Assembly: GCF_023516615.1 (NCBI RefSeq)
Contig: NZ_JAMGBF010000137.1
Location: 1 to 35,304 of the forward strand
Length of the DNA stretch: 35,304 nt
From: Streptomyces panaciradicis
GTDB taxonomy: Bacteria; Actinomycetota; Actinomycetes; Streptomycetales; Streptomycetaceae
Reading direction: 5' to 3'
Shown: positions 15,403 through 24,215 of the stretch, piece after piece
Layout: every line of letters begins with the position of its first letter
Numbering within the stretch: position 1 is the stretch's first letter
The notes under the pieces: model-generated
What the model saw: the letters and a program-made list of their open reading frames with translations, nothing else
The model's database searches: none
Told to the model about the DNA's origin: nothing
Made by a program: the position numbers and the translations under genes

Positions 15403-16383
15403 ATGAAAATTGCTTTCGTCGGGAAGGGCGGCAGCGGCAAGACGACGCTGTCCTCCCTGTTCATCCGCCACCTCGCGGCCGCCGGCACGCCTGTCCTCGC
15501 GGTCGACGCCGACATCAACCAGCACCTCGGCGCCGCACTCGGCCTCGACGAGGCGGAGGCCGCCGCACTGCCCGCGATGGGCGACCGGCTCCCGCTGATC
15601 AAGGACTACCTGCGCGGCTCCAACCCGCGGATCGCCTCCGCCGAGACGATGATCAAGACCACCCCGCCCGGCGAGGGCTCACGCCTGCTGCGGGTGTGCG
15701 AGGACAACCCGGTCTACGACGCCTGCGCCCGGCCGGTGGAACTCGACGGCGGCGCCGTCCGACTGATGGTCACCGGCCCCTTCACGGAGGCCGACCTGGG
15801 GGTCGCCTGCTACCACTCCAAGACCGGGGCGGTGGAGCTGTGCCTGAACCACCTGGTGGACGGGCGCGGCGAGTACGTCGTGGTGGACATGACGGCGGGC
15901 TCGGACTCCTTCGCCTCCGGGATGTTCACCCGCTTCGACATCACGTTCCTCGTCGCCGAGCCGACCCGGAAGGGGGTCTCCGTCTATCGCCAGTACAAGG
16001 AGTACGCCCGTGACTACGGCGTCGTCCTGAAGGTCGTCGGCAACAAGGTGCAGGGCCAGGACGACCTGGACTTCCTGCGCGCGGAGGTGGGGGACGACCT
16101 GCTGGGGACCTTCGCCCACTCCGACTGGGTGCGGGCCATGGAGAAGGGCCGTCCGCCCCGGTTCGAGCTCCTGGAGGACGCCAACCGCCGAGCGCTGCGC
16201 GTCCTTCAGGTCGCCGCGGACGCGACGTACGAGCTGCGGGACGCGGAGCGCTACACGCGCCAGATGGTGCACTTCCATCTGAAGAACGCCGACGCGTGGG
16301 GCAACGCCCGCACGGGGGCCGATCTGGCGGCGCAGGTCGACCCCGCCTTCGTGCTGGGGGAGGGTGTCGGGGCCCCCGTGTGA
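15403..16383 (+). CDS. CooC/MinD-like P-loop ATPase (326 aa)
   Basis: A deviant-Walker-A ATPase of the SIMIBI class. The P-loop is VGKGGSGKTTLSSLF at the N-terminus, with the two Lys residues of the MinD/ArsA/CooC type, followed by VLAVDADINQHLGAALGL (switch I-like) and YVVVDMTAGSDSFASGMF (Walker B/switch II). CYHSKTGAVELCLNHLVD supplies Cys residues between them, as in CooC-like metal-insertion ATPases, though spacing differs from CxC. No nickel enzyme gene is nearby, so the client is unknown. ATG 15403 is the chosen start; GTG 15397 is in frame. TACTCT at 15389-15394 lies 8 bases before the ATG and could make the message leaderless. It ends 6 bp from the convergent lipoprotein gene. Confidence 0.85.
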   Translation: MKIAFVGKGGSGKTTLSSLFIRHLAAAGTPVLAVDADINQHLGAALGLDEAEAAALPAMGDRLPLIKDYLRGSNPRIASAETMIKTTPPGEGSRLLRVCEDNPVYDACARPVELDGGAVRLMVTGPFTEADLGVACYHSKTGAVELCLNHLVDGRGEYVVVDMTAGSDSFASGMFTRFDITFLVAEPTRKGVSVYRQYKEYARDYGVVLKVVGNKVQGQDDLDFLRAEVGDDLLGTFAHSDWVRAMEKGRPPRFELLEDANRRALRVLQVAADATYELRDAERYTRQMVHFHLKNADAWGNARTGADLAAQVDPAFVLGEGVGAPV

Positions 16384-16389
16384 CGAGGG

Positions 16390-17661
16390 CTACCGCTTGG
16401 CGCCCGGCGCGCCCGGGACGCCCTTGGGCGCCGGGGCCGGGCGGCCCGACAGGAAGGACGCCCAGCCCTGCCTCGGGGCCTGGCCGACGTCCAGGGTGCG
16501 CAGCTTCGCCAGGACGGCCGGGTCCTGGGCGTCCAGCCAGTCGGCCAGCTGGTGGAAGGACACACAGCGCACGTCGGGCTTGTTGCACACCTGCTCGACG
16601 ACCTCCTCGACGGCCCGCATGTAGGTGCCGCCGTTCCAGGACTCGAAGTGGTTGCCGATGATCAGGGGCGCGCGGTTGCCGTCGTAGGCGCGCTGGAATC
16701 CGGCGAGCAGGCCGTCGCGCATCTGGTCGCCCCAGAAGTCGAACTTGGCGGGGTCGCCCTGGGTGCGGGTGCCGGACTGGTTGACCATGAAGTTGTAGTC
16801 CATGGTGAGCTGCTCGTACCGGTGACCGGGGAACGGCACGAGCTGCATGGACAGGTCCCACAGGCCGTAGCGCTTGTTCGGCCAGACCTGGTTGTCGACC
16901 CCGCTGGTGTCGTAGCGGAACCCCAGGTCGCTCGCGGCCTTCATGAAGTTCTGCTGGCCTTCGAGGCAGGGCGTGCGCGCTCCGATGAGCTCCTTGTCGT
17001 AGTCGAAGGGCAGCGGAGCCGCCTTCTTCATCCCGGCGTTGGTCTTCCAGGACTTCACGAACTGCTTGGCCTGGGCGATCTCGTCCTTCCACTCGTCGAC
17101 CGACCACTGGCCGACGCCGCCGTTGGGCCCGCAGAAGTGCCCGTTGAAGTGCGTGCCGATCTCGTTGCCCTCCAGCCACGCCAGGCGCAGCTGCTTCACG
17201 GTGTCGGCGATGCCCTTCTCGTCGTTGAAGCCGATGTCGGAGCGGCCCGGTGAGTGCTGCGGCGGCCGGTAGAGGTCCCGCTTCTCCTCCGGCAGCATGT
17301 ACACGCCGCTGAGGAAGTACGTCATCGTCGCGTTGTTGGCCTTGGCCACCTTGCGGAAGTGGGAGAACAGCCTCTGGCTGTCCTCGCCCGCGCCGTCCCA
17401 GGAGAAGACGACGAACTGCGGCGGCTTCTGGCCCGGCTTGAGGCGCTCCGGTCTCGGCAGATGGGGCTGGGCCCCGGTGTAGGCGGTGGACCCGTCACCG
17501 ATCAGGCGGAAGGCCTGTTTGGGAGCCTGGCGTGGCTTGGCCTTCTGCGGGCCGGCGGCCCCCGACTCGGAACCGTGGGAGCCGATCGCGCAACCGGCGA
17601 GTGAGGCGGCACACGCCGCGGCGATCACGGCGCCCGCGGCGATCCTCTGGGTGGCGGCCAT
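16390..17661 (-). CDS. Lipoprotein with polysaccharide-deacetylase (NodB-like) domain (423 aa)
   Basis: A secreted, lipid-anchored protein with lipobox LAGC (Cys24) after a 23-residue signal peptide. The mature domain has the order of carbohydrate esterase 4 motifs: FSWDGAGED (86-94; the catalytic Asp position of TFDDG), GNEIGTHFNGHF with the metal-binding pair His171 and His175, ARTPCLEG (the RxP motif), and a later IIGNHFESWNGGTY. It probably acts on a cell-surface glycan such as peptidoglycan or another GlcNAc polymer. The first motif has only one Asp, so metal binding may differ from classic enzymes. ATG 17661 is preceded by a purine-rich GAAGGTGG. Monocistronic. Confidence 0.8.
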   Translation of the reverse strand: MAATQRIAAGAVIAAACAASLAGCAIGSHGSESGAAGPQKAKPRQAPKQAFRLIGDGSTAYTGAQPHLPRPERLKPGQKPPQFVVFSWDGAGEDSQRLFSHFRKVAKANNATMTYFLSGVYMLPEEKRDLYRPPQHSPGRSDIGFNDEKGIADTVKQLRLAWLEGNEIGTHFNGHFCGPNGGVGQWSVDEWKDEIAQAKQFVKSWKTNAGMKKAAPLPFDYDKELIGARTPCLEGQQNFMKAASDLGFRYDTSGVDNQVWPNKRYGLWDLSMQLVPFPGHRYEQLTMDYNFMVNQSGTRTQGDPAKFDFWGDQMRDGLLAGFQRAYDGNRAPLIIGNHFESWNGGTYMRAVEEVVEQVCNKPDVRCVSFHQLADWLDAQDPAVLAKLRTLDVGQAPRQGWASFLSGRPAPAPKGVPGAPGAKR

Positions 17662-17995
17662 CTTCCGCCCACCTTCTTCCTTCTCTCAGGCCAACGCCGA
17701 CGAAGGCGTTCTCTGGTGGTGTGCCGGGCAGGCCCGACAGCGCCGCCAAGGTCGCACGGAGCCGAGAAGGAATTAGTACGACAAGCCGATGAAATAACCG
17801 CTTCACCCATTCAAGTGATTGAATGCTCCATTTGCCAGAAAAGTCTATGCCCGACCTTTACTCTGAATTACGATTCGTTTACCGAGCGTTGAATCATCCC
17901 GCCGCTGCACGCCGTGACCCACGGCCGCGACCCGAGCCCCGTCACCGACGGGGACCACCTGTTCCGCGACCGCTGCCCCGGAGGAGACGGGAAAC
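17662..17995. promoter_or_regulatory. Divergent promoter region with AT-rich inverted repeat
   Basis: This 334-bp gap separates the divergent lipoprotein and transporter genes. It holds a perfect 7-bp inverted repeat CATTCAA-GTGA-TTGAATG at 17808-17825 in locally AT-rich DNA, a plausible operator. TTGAAT within it could serve as a plus-strand -35 element. A smaller repeat AACGCC/GGCGTT lies near 17693. No gene is evident. Confidence 0.45.
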
Positions 17996-20386
17996 ATGTC
18001 AGCCTGCGCACCCACCCGCGCCACCGACCCCACTCGGCCCGAGCGCGCCACCCAGTCCCACAGCCCACCGCCCCCGCACCGCCGCTTCCGTGTCGACGGT
18101 GCCGATGTGTCCGCGTCCGTCGCGGTCTTCCTGATCGCGCTCCCCCTGTCCCTCGGCATCGCCCTCGCCACCGGCGCACCGCTCCAGGCCGGTCTGGTCG
18201 CCGCCGCGGTCGGCGGACTCGTCGCCGGCCGGCTCGGCGGCTCCCCGCTCCAGGTCAGCGGCCCCGCCGCCGGACTGACGGTGGTCACCGCCGACCTCAT
18301 CCACCGCTACGGCTGGCGCACGACCTGTGCCATCACGGTCCTGGCGGGCGTCGCCCAACTGGGCCTGGGCTGCCTGCGCGTGGCTCGCGGCGCCCTCGCC
18401 GTCAGCCCGGCCATCGTGCACGGCATGCTCGCCGGCATCGGCGTCACCATCGCCGTCGCCCAGCTGCACATCGTCCTCGGCGGCACCCCGCAGAGCTCCG
18501 TCCTCGCCAACCTCCGCGCCCTGCCCGCCCAGCTGGGGCACGTGCAGCCGGCCGCGGTGATCGTCAGCCTGCTCACCCTCGCCCTCCTCCTGCTCTGGCC
18601 CCGGATCCCAGGCCGGGCGGGACAGCTGCTGCGCCGTATCCCGGCCGCGCTGATCGCCGTCACCGGCGCCACCACGGCCGCCTCCCTCGCCGGCCTGCGT
18701 CTGCCCCGGGTGGATCTGCCGTCCTGGAGCAGCCACGCCCTGGCCGGGCTTCCCCAGGGCCCGGCGCTCGGCCTGGCGACCGCCGTGCTCACCACCACCC
18801 TGGTCTGCAGCGTGCAGTCGCTGCTCGGCGCCGTCGCCGTCGACAAACTGGCCGCCGCCCGGCCGGGGCCGCCGGTCCGGGCCGGACGTTCCGACCTGGA
18901 CCGCGAGCTCCTCGGTCAGGGCGCCGCCAACATCGTCTCCGGCGCGCTCGGCGGACTGCCGGTCGCCGGTGTCGCGGTGCGCAGTTCGGCGAACGTGAAC
19001 GCGGGCGCCGTGAGCCGGAACTCCACCATGCTGCACGGCGTTCTCGTAGTGATCGCCGCGCTGCTGCTGGTCCCGCTCCTGCAGCTCATCCCGCTCGCCT
19101 CGCTCGCCGCCCTGGTGATGGCCGTCGGCATCCAGATGGTCTCCCTGCACCACATCCGCACGGTGACCCGCCACCGCGAGGTGCTGGTGTACGCCGTCAC
19201 CACCCTCGGCGTGGTGGTGTTCGGCGTCCTCGAGGGCGTGCTGCTCGGTGTCGCGGTGGCCGTCGCCGTCTCCATGCACCGCCTCGCCCGCACCCGCATC
19301 ACCCACGACGAGCGGGACGGAGTCCACCACGTCCGCGTCCGCGGCCAGTTGACCTTCCTCGCGGTGCCCCGCCTCAGCCGGGCCCTGCATCTGGTGCCCC
19401 GAGACGCCCACGCCGTCGTCGAGCTGGACGGGTCGTTCATGGACCACGCGGCGTACGAGTCCCTGCAGGACTGGCGGAACACCCACACGGCCCAGGGCGG
19501 CACGGTGGAACTGACCGGCCGCAGGACCGGTCTGAGCACCGGCGGACCGGACCCCGGGGACGACCGTGTCGCCGAGCCCGGGACCACCCCCGGCACCGGC
19601 GAAGCCGCCGCCTCCGTCGACTGCCGCTGCCACCCCTGGACACCCTGGCGCAACCACCACTGCGAGCACCCCCGCCCCGCACCGGCCACCGCCCACCCGG
19701 CCCCGGCGACCGGCCACAGCCGGCACCAACTGGCGCGCGGCATCACGGCGTTCCAGCACAAGACCGCGCCGCTGGTGCGGGGTGAGCTGGCGAGGCTCGC
19801 CCGGGAAGGACAGCGCCCCTCCCAGCTCTTCCTCACCTGCGCTGACTCCCGGCTGGTCACGTCGATGATCACCGCCAGCGGTCCGGGTGACCTGTTCGTG
19901 GTGCGCAACGTCGGCAACCTCGTGCCCCCGCCGGGCGAGGAGGGCGGCGACGACTCGGTCGCGGCGGCCATCGAGTACGCGGTGGACGTGCTGAAGGTGC
20001 GGTCCGTCACCGTGTGCGGGCACTCCGGGTGCGGGGCGATGCAGGCGCTGCTCGACGCCGAGCCCGGGCGCGGCCGGACACCGCTCGAGCGATGGCTGCG
20101 CAACGGACTGCCCAGCCTGGAGCGCATGGCCGACTCCGAGCGGCCCTGGGCCCGGCTGGCGGGCCGCGCGCCCGCCGACGCGGTGGAGCAGCTGTGCCTG
20201 ACCAACGTGGTGCAGCAGCTGGAGCACCTGCGCGCGCACGATTCGGTGGCACGAGCGCTGCGGGAGGGGCGGCTGGAGCTGCACGGCATGTACTTCCACG
20301 TGGGCGAGGCCCAGGCGTATCTGCTGACGGGGGCGCGCGAGGAGCGGGTGTTCGGCCATGTGGGGGTGGCCGATGTGACCTCGTGA
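17996..20386 (+). CDS. SulP anion transporter-STAS-beta-carbonic anhydrase fusion (796 aa)
   Basis: Three parts are visible. Residues about 37-430 form a SulP/SLC26 transporter core (VFLIALPLSLGIALATGAP near the start; AANIVSGALGGLPVAGVAVRSSANVNAG). Residues about 440-510 form a STAS domain. Residues about 575-796 form a beta-class carbonic anhydrase with zinc ligands in TCADSR (near 613) and GHSGCG (near 674). The natural inference is bicarbonate (or sulfate) transport coupled to CO2/bicarbonate interconversion; M. tuberculosis Rv3273 has the same architecture. Between STAS and anhydrase lies a short Cys/His cluster, CRCHPWTPWRNHHCEH (about 542-557). ATG 17996 follows GGAGGAGA. Not obviously in an operon. 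Confidence 0.95.
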   Translation: MSACAPTRATDPTRPERATQSHSPPPPHRRFRVDGADVSASVAVFLIALPLSLGIALATGAPLQAGLVAAAVGGLVAGRLGGSPLQVSGPAAGLTVVTADLIHRYGWRTTCAITVLAGVAQLGLGCLRVARGALAVSPAIVHGMLAGIGVTIAVAQLHIVLGGTPQSSVLANLRALPAQLGHVQPAAVIVSLLTLALLLLWPRIPGRAGQLLRRIPAALIAVTGATTAASLAGLRLPRVDLPSWSSHALAGLPQGPALGLATAVLTTTLVCSVQSLLGAVAVDKLAAARPGPPVRAGRSDLDRELLGQGAANIVSGALGGLPVAGVAVRSSANVNAGAVSRNSTMLHGVLVVIAALLLVPLLQLIPLASLAALVMAVGIQMVSLHHIRTVTRHREVLVYAVTTLGVVVFGVLEGVLLGVAVAVAVSMHRLARTRITHDERDGVHHVRVRGQLTFLAVPRLSRALHLVPRDAHAVVELDGSFMDHAAYESLQDWRNTHTAQGGTVELTGRRTGLSTGGPDPGDDRVAEPGTTPGTGEAAASVDCRCHPWTPWRNHHCEHPRPAPATAHPAPATGHSRHQLARGITAFQHKTAPLVRGELARLAREGQRPSQLFLTCADSRLVTSMITASGPGDLFVVRNVGNLVPPPGEEGGDDSVAAAIEYAVDVLKVRSVTVCGHSGCGAMQALLDAEPGRGRTPLERWLRNGLPSLERMADSERPWARLAGRAPADAVEQLCLTNVVQQLEHLRAHDSVARALREGRLELHGMYFHVGEAQAYLLTGAREERVFGHVGVADVTS

Positions 20387-20411
20387 CCGCCGCGACGGCG
20401 ACGACCGGGCC

Positions 20412-20431
20412 GGTGTGAAGGGCGTTACACC
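20412..20431. promoter_or_regulatory. CRP-like palindrome upstream of acs
   Basis: GGTGTGA-N6-TTACACC contains TGTGA-N6-TTACA (20414-20429), one base from the CRP consensus TGTGA-N6-TCACA. It lies about 185 bp before the acs start and 25 bp after the transporter-anhydrase stop. A crp gene is in the same window. Confidence 0.6.
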
Positions 20432-20613
20432 GCTGAACCCCGCCCGGCCGGCCTCCGTGGGTACGAATGACCCCAGGCCACAGCGACCGAGCCGACCCGA
20501 CCAGCCCCCATGACAGGTCTAAACCAATTTTCGGGCGACCCTTGTCATCGGCCCCTCGGGTCTGATGAGCTGTGGCCTGGGACACAACGGACACCCTGGG
20601 AAAGGCAGATGCC

Positions 20614-22569
20614 GTGAGCAACGAGAGCCTGGCCAACCTGCTCAAGGAAGAGCGCAGGTTCGAGCCCCCCGCCGACCTGGCAGCCAACGCCAACGTCACG
20701 GCGGAGGCGTACGAACAGGCCAAGGCTGACAGGCTCGGCTTCTGGGCCGAGCAGGCCCGCCGGCTGGCCTGGGCCAAGGAGCCGACCGAGACGCTGGACT
20801 GGTCGAACCCGCCGTTCGCCAAGTGGTTCAAGGACGGCGCGCTCAACGTCGCCTACAACTGCGTCGACCGCCATGTCGAGGCCGGCAACGGCGACCGGGT
20901 CGCGATCCACTTCGAGGGGGAGCCCGGCGACGGCCGCGCCATCACCTACGCCGAGCTCAAGGACGAGGTGAGCAAGGCCGCCAACGCCCTGCTGGAGCTG
21001 GGTGTCCAGGCAGGCGACCGGGTCGCGATCTACATGCCGATGATCCCCGAGACGGCGGTCGCGATGCTGGCGTGCGCCAGGATCGGCGCCGCGCACTCCG
21101 TGGTGTTCGGCGGCTTCTCCGCCGACGCCCTCGCCACCCGCATCCAGGACGCCGACGCGCGCGTGGTCATCACCTCCGACGGCGGCTACCGGCGCGGCAA
21201 GCCGTCGGCGCTGAAGCCGGCCGTGGACGAGGCGGTCGGCAAGGCCGGCAACGTCGAGCACGTGCTCGTGGTCCGCCGCACCGGGCAGGAGGTCGCCTGG
21301 AGCGAGGGCCGGGACGTGTGGTGGCACGAGATCGTCGACCGCCAGTCGGCCGAGCACACCCCGGAGCCCTTCGACGCCGAGCACCCGCTGTTCATCCTGT
21401 ACACGTCCGGTACGACGGGTAAGCCCAAGGGCATCCTGCACACCTCCGGCGGCTACCTCACCCAGACGGCGTACACCCACCACGCCGTCTTCGACCTCAA
21501 GCCGGAGACGGACGTGTACTGGTGCACGGCCGACGTCGGCTGGGTCACCGGCCACTCCTACATCGTCTACGGGCCGCTCGCCAACGGCGCCACCCAGGTC
21601 ATGTACGAGGGCACCCCGGACACCCCGCACCAGGGGCGCTTCTGGGAGATCGTGCAGAAGTACGGCGTGACGATCCTGTACACGGCGCCGACCGCGATCC
21701 GCACGTTCATGAAGTGGGGCGACGACATCCCCGCCAAGTTCGACCTGTCCAGCCTGCGGGTCCTGGGGTCCGTCGGTGAGCCGATCAACCCCGAGGCCTG
21801 GATCTGGTACCGGAAGAACATCGGCGCGGACCGCACGCCGGTCGTGGACACCTGGTGGCAGACCGAGACCGGCGCGATGATGATCTCGCCGCTGCCGGGT
21901 GTCACCGCCGCCAAGCCCGGCTCCGCGCAGACCCCGCTGCCCGGCATCTGCGCCACCGTCGTCGACGACGAGGCGAACGAGGTGCCGAACGGCGGCGGCG
22001 GTTACCTGGTGCTGACCGAGCCGTGGCCGTCGATGCTGCGCACCATCTGGGGCGACGACCAGCGCTTCATCGACACCTACTGGTCCCGCTTCGAGGGCAA
22101 GTACTTCGCCGGCGACGGCGCGAAGAAGGACGACGACGGCGACATCTGGCTGCTGGGCCGGGTCGACGACGTGATGCTCGTGTCCGGGCACAACATCTCC
22201 ACCACCGAGGTGGAGTCCGCGCTGGTGTCCCACCCGTCGGTCGCCGAGGCGGCCGTCGTCGGCGCGACGGACGAGACCACCGGCCAGGCGATCGTGGCCT
22301 TCGTCATCCTGCGCGGCACCGCCGCCGAGACCGAGGACCTGATCGCCGAGCTGCGCAACCACGTCGGCGCGACGCTCGGCCCGATCGCCAAGCCCAAGCG
22401 GATCCTGCCGGTGGCCGAGCTGCCCAAGACCCGCTCCGGAAAGATCATGCGCCGTCTGCTGCGCGATGTCGCCGAGAACCGCCAGCTCGGTGACGTCACC
22501 ACGCTGACGGACTCCACCGTCATGGACCTCATCCAGTCCAAGCTGCCGGCGGCGGCGAGCGAGGACTGA
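20614..22569 (+). CDS. acsA: Acetyl-CoA synthetase (651 aa)
   Basis: Activates acetate to acetyl-CoA through acetyl-AMP in the cytoplasm. The adenylate-forming core motifs are FILYTSGTTGKPKGILH (P-loop), WWQTETGAMM, and the C-terminal hinge/catalytic Lys in KTRSGKIMRRLLRDVAE. That lysine is residue 610, the known site of regulatory acetylation in Acs proteins. The N-terminal WSNPPFAKWFKDGALNVAYNCVDRH is Acs-specific. The GTG at 20614 gives 651 residues, the length I recall for Streptomyces Acs, and has GGGAAAGG upstream; the frame opens 42 bp earlier but that ATG has no ribosome site. TTGTCA at 20542 and TGAGCT at 20566 with an 18-bp spacer are possible -35/-10 elements. Confidence 0.97.
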   Translation: MSNESLANLLKEERRFEPPADLAANANVTAEAYEQAKADRLGFWAEQARRLAWAKEPTETLDWSNPPFAKWFKDGALNVAYNCVDRHVEAGNGDRVAIHFEGEPGDGRAITYAELKDEVSKAANALLELGVQAGDRVAIYMPMIPETAVAMLACARIGAAHSVVFGGFSADALATRIQDADARVVITSDGGYRRGKPSALKPAVDEAVGKAGNVEHVLVVRRTGQEVAWSEGRDVWWHEIVDRQSAEHTPEPFDAEHPLFILYTSGTTGKPKGILHTSGGYLTQTAYTHHAVFDLKPETDVYWCTADVGWVTGHSYIVYGPLANGATQVMYEGTPDTPHQGRFWEIVQKYGVTILYTAPTAIRTFMKWGDDIPAKFDLSSLRVLGSVGEPINPEAWIWYRKNIGADRTPVVDTWWQTETGAMMISPLPGVTAAKPGSAQTPLPGICATVVDDEANEVPNGGGGYLVLTEPWPSMLRTIWGDDQRFIDTYWSRFEGKYFAGDGAKKDDDGDIWLLGRVDDVMLVSGHNISTTEVESALVSHPSVAEAAVVGATDETTGQAIVAFVILRGTAAETEDLIAELRNHVGATLGPIAKPKRILPVAELPKTRSGKIMRRLLRDVAENRQLGDVTTLTDSTVMDLIQSKLPAAASED

Positions 22570-22585
22570 GGCCCTTCGTCGGCCC

Positions 22586-22619
22586 GGGGGTGTCCGGCCA
22601 CAGCGCGCCGGACGCCCCC
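22586..22619 (+). terminator. Terminator of acs
   Basis: A 12-bp stem with one G-U pair (22586-22597 with 22608-22619) and a 10-nt loop starts 16 bases past the acs stop and is followed by attaggtaaact. Confidence 0.85.
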
Positions 22620-22717
22620 ATTAGGTAAACTAAGCAAAGCAAACGTGATCCTCCAGGTGTGCCGGGAAGTCTGGTCGGCGAAGAGCACTGCCCTGCCCCC
22701 AGACCGGAGGTCTCCCC

Positions 22718-24154
22718 GTGACCGCCCCCCGCAGCAGCACCCCGCGCAAGGTCCTCGGACGCCTCTCCCTGCCCGAGCGGACCTACGTCGCGGACGCGCT
22801 GCGTACCGAGACCGTCGGTGGCGTACTGCTGCTCGCGGCCGCGGTCACGGCGCTGATCTGGGCGAACATCCCCGCACTGCACGACAGTTACGAGAGCCTC
22901 AGCCACTTCCACTTCGGCCCCGCGGCCCTCGGGCTGCATCTCTCGGTCGCGCACTGGGCCGCGGACGGCCTCCTCGCGGTCTTCTTCTTCGTCGCCGGCA
23001 TCGAGCTCAAGCGCGAGCTGGTCGCCGGTGACCTGCGCGACCCCAAGGCCGCCGCCCTGCCGGTCGCCGCGGCCCTGTGCGGCATGGCCGTCCCCGCGCT
23101 CGTCTACACCCTCACCAACCTCACCGGCAACGGCTCCCTCGGGGGCTGGGCGGTGCCGACCGCCACGGACATCGCCTTCGCGCTCGCCGTGCTCGCCGTC
23201 ATCGGCACCTCCCTGCCGAGCGCCCTGCGCGCCTTCCTGCTCACCCTCGCCGTCGTCGACGACCTCTTCGCGATCCTGATCATCGCGGTCTTCTTCACCG
23301 GCTCCATCGACTTCGCCGCGCTCGGCGGCGCCGTCGTGGGTCTCGCTGTCTTCTGGCTGCTCCTGCGGAAGGGCGTGCGCGGCTGGTACGTGTACGTCCC
23401 CCTCGCGCTCGTCATCTGGGGGCTGATGTACAACAGCGGCATCCACGCCACCATCGCGGGCGTCGCCATGGGCCTGATGCTGCGCTGCCACCGCCGCGAG
23501 GGCGAGGCGCACTCCCCCGGCGAGCAGGTCGAACACCTGGTGCGCCCCCTGTCGGCGGGCCTCGCCGTCCCCCTGTTCGCGCTGTTCAGCGCGGGTGTCG
23601 TGGTCTCGGGCGGGGCGCTGGGCGATGTGTTCACCAAGCCGGAGACGCTCGGCGTGGTGCTCGGGCTCGTGGTCGGCAAGGCGGTCGGGATCTTCGGCGG
23701 CACCTGGCTGACGGCACGTTTCACCAGGGCCTCGCTGAGCGAGGACCTCGCGTGGGCGGACGTGGCCGCGGTGGCCACGCTGGCCGGCATCGGCTTCACC
23801 GTGTCGCTGCTCATCGGGGAGCTGGCCTTCGACGGCGACGCCGTACTGACCGACGAGGTCAAGGCCGCCGTGCTGACCGGGTCCCTCATCGCGGCGACCC
23901 TGGCGACCGTGCTGCTGAAGGTCCGCAACGCCAAGTACCGCAGGCTGTGCGAGGCCGAGGAGCGGGACGACGACGCCGACGGCATCCCGGACGTCTACGA
24001 GGAGGACGACCCGGCGTACCACCTGCGAATGGCGGCGATCTACGAGAACAAGGCCGCCGAGCACCGCCGGATCGCGGAGGAGAAGGCCGCCGAGCGACGC
24101 GCGGTTGCCCAAGTGCCGGGCGGGGCAGGCGATGAGGACGGCCGTCCGGCATGA
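22718..24154 (+). CDS. nhaA: Na+/H+ antiporter NhaA (478 aa)
   Basis: Exchanges sodium for protons across the cytoplasmic membrane for pH and salt balance. About 11-12 membrane segments. Conserved NhaA motifs are FFFVAGIELKRELVAGDLRD, PTATDIAFALAVLAVIG (the unwound-helix Asp), LAVVDDLFAILIIAVFF (the paired catalytic Asp residues), and the C-terminal GIGFTVSLLIGELAF. A 75-residue charged C-terminal tail follows the last helix. GTG 22718 has GGAGG upstream. TAAACT at 22626-22631 could be a -10 box. The next gene starts 61 bp later on the same strand. Confidence 0.96.
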   Translation: MTAPRSSTPRKVLGRLSLPERTYVADALRTETVGGVLLLAAAVTALIWANIPALHDSYESLSHFHFGPAALGLHLSVAHWAADGLLAVFFFVAGIELKRELVAGDLRDPKAAALPVAAALCGMAVPALVYTLTNLTGNGSLGGWAVPTATDIAFALAVLAVIGTSLPSALRAFLLTLAVVDDLFAILIIAVFFTGSIDFAALGGAVVGLAVFWLLLRKGVRGWYVYVPLALVIWGLMYNSGIHATIAGVAMGLMLRCHRREGEAHSPGEQVEHLVRPLSAGLAVPLFALFSAGVVVSGGALGDVFTKPETLGVVLGLVVGKAVGIFGGTWLTARFTRASLSEDLAWADVAAVATLAGIGFTVSLLIGELAFDGDAVLTDEVKAAVLTGSLIAATLATVLLKVRNAKYRRLCEAEERDDDADGIPDVYEEDDPAYHLRMAAIYENKAAEHRRIAEEKAAERRAVAQVPGGAGDEDGRPA

Positions 24155-24215
24155 TCTGACGGGACGGTACAAAAGTTCCGTGGACACAGACGGTAGGCAG
24201 AAAAGGGAGATCGCG

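Noticed and set aside
17999..20359. 786-codon open frame on the minus strand
   Set aside because: Antisense shadow of the transporter-anhydrase gene, whose strand is fixed by zinc and SulP motifs.
22621..22640. Iron box (IdeR/DmdR type) before nhaA
   Set aside because: ttaggtaaactaagc shares only the first half of the 19-bp iron box and lacks its symmetric partner. A -10 element (TAAACT) explains the A+T content better.
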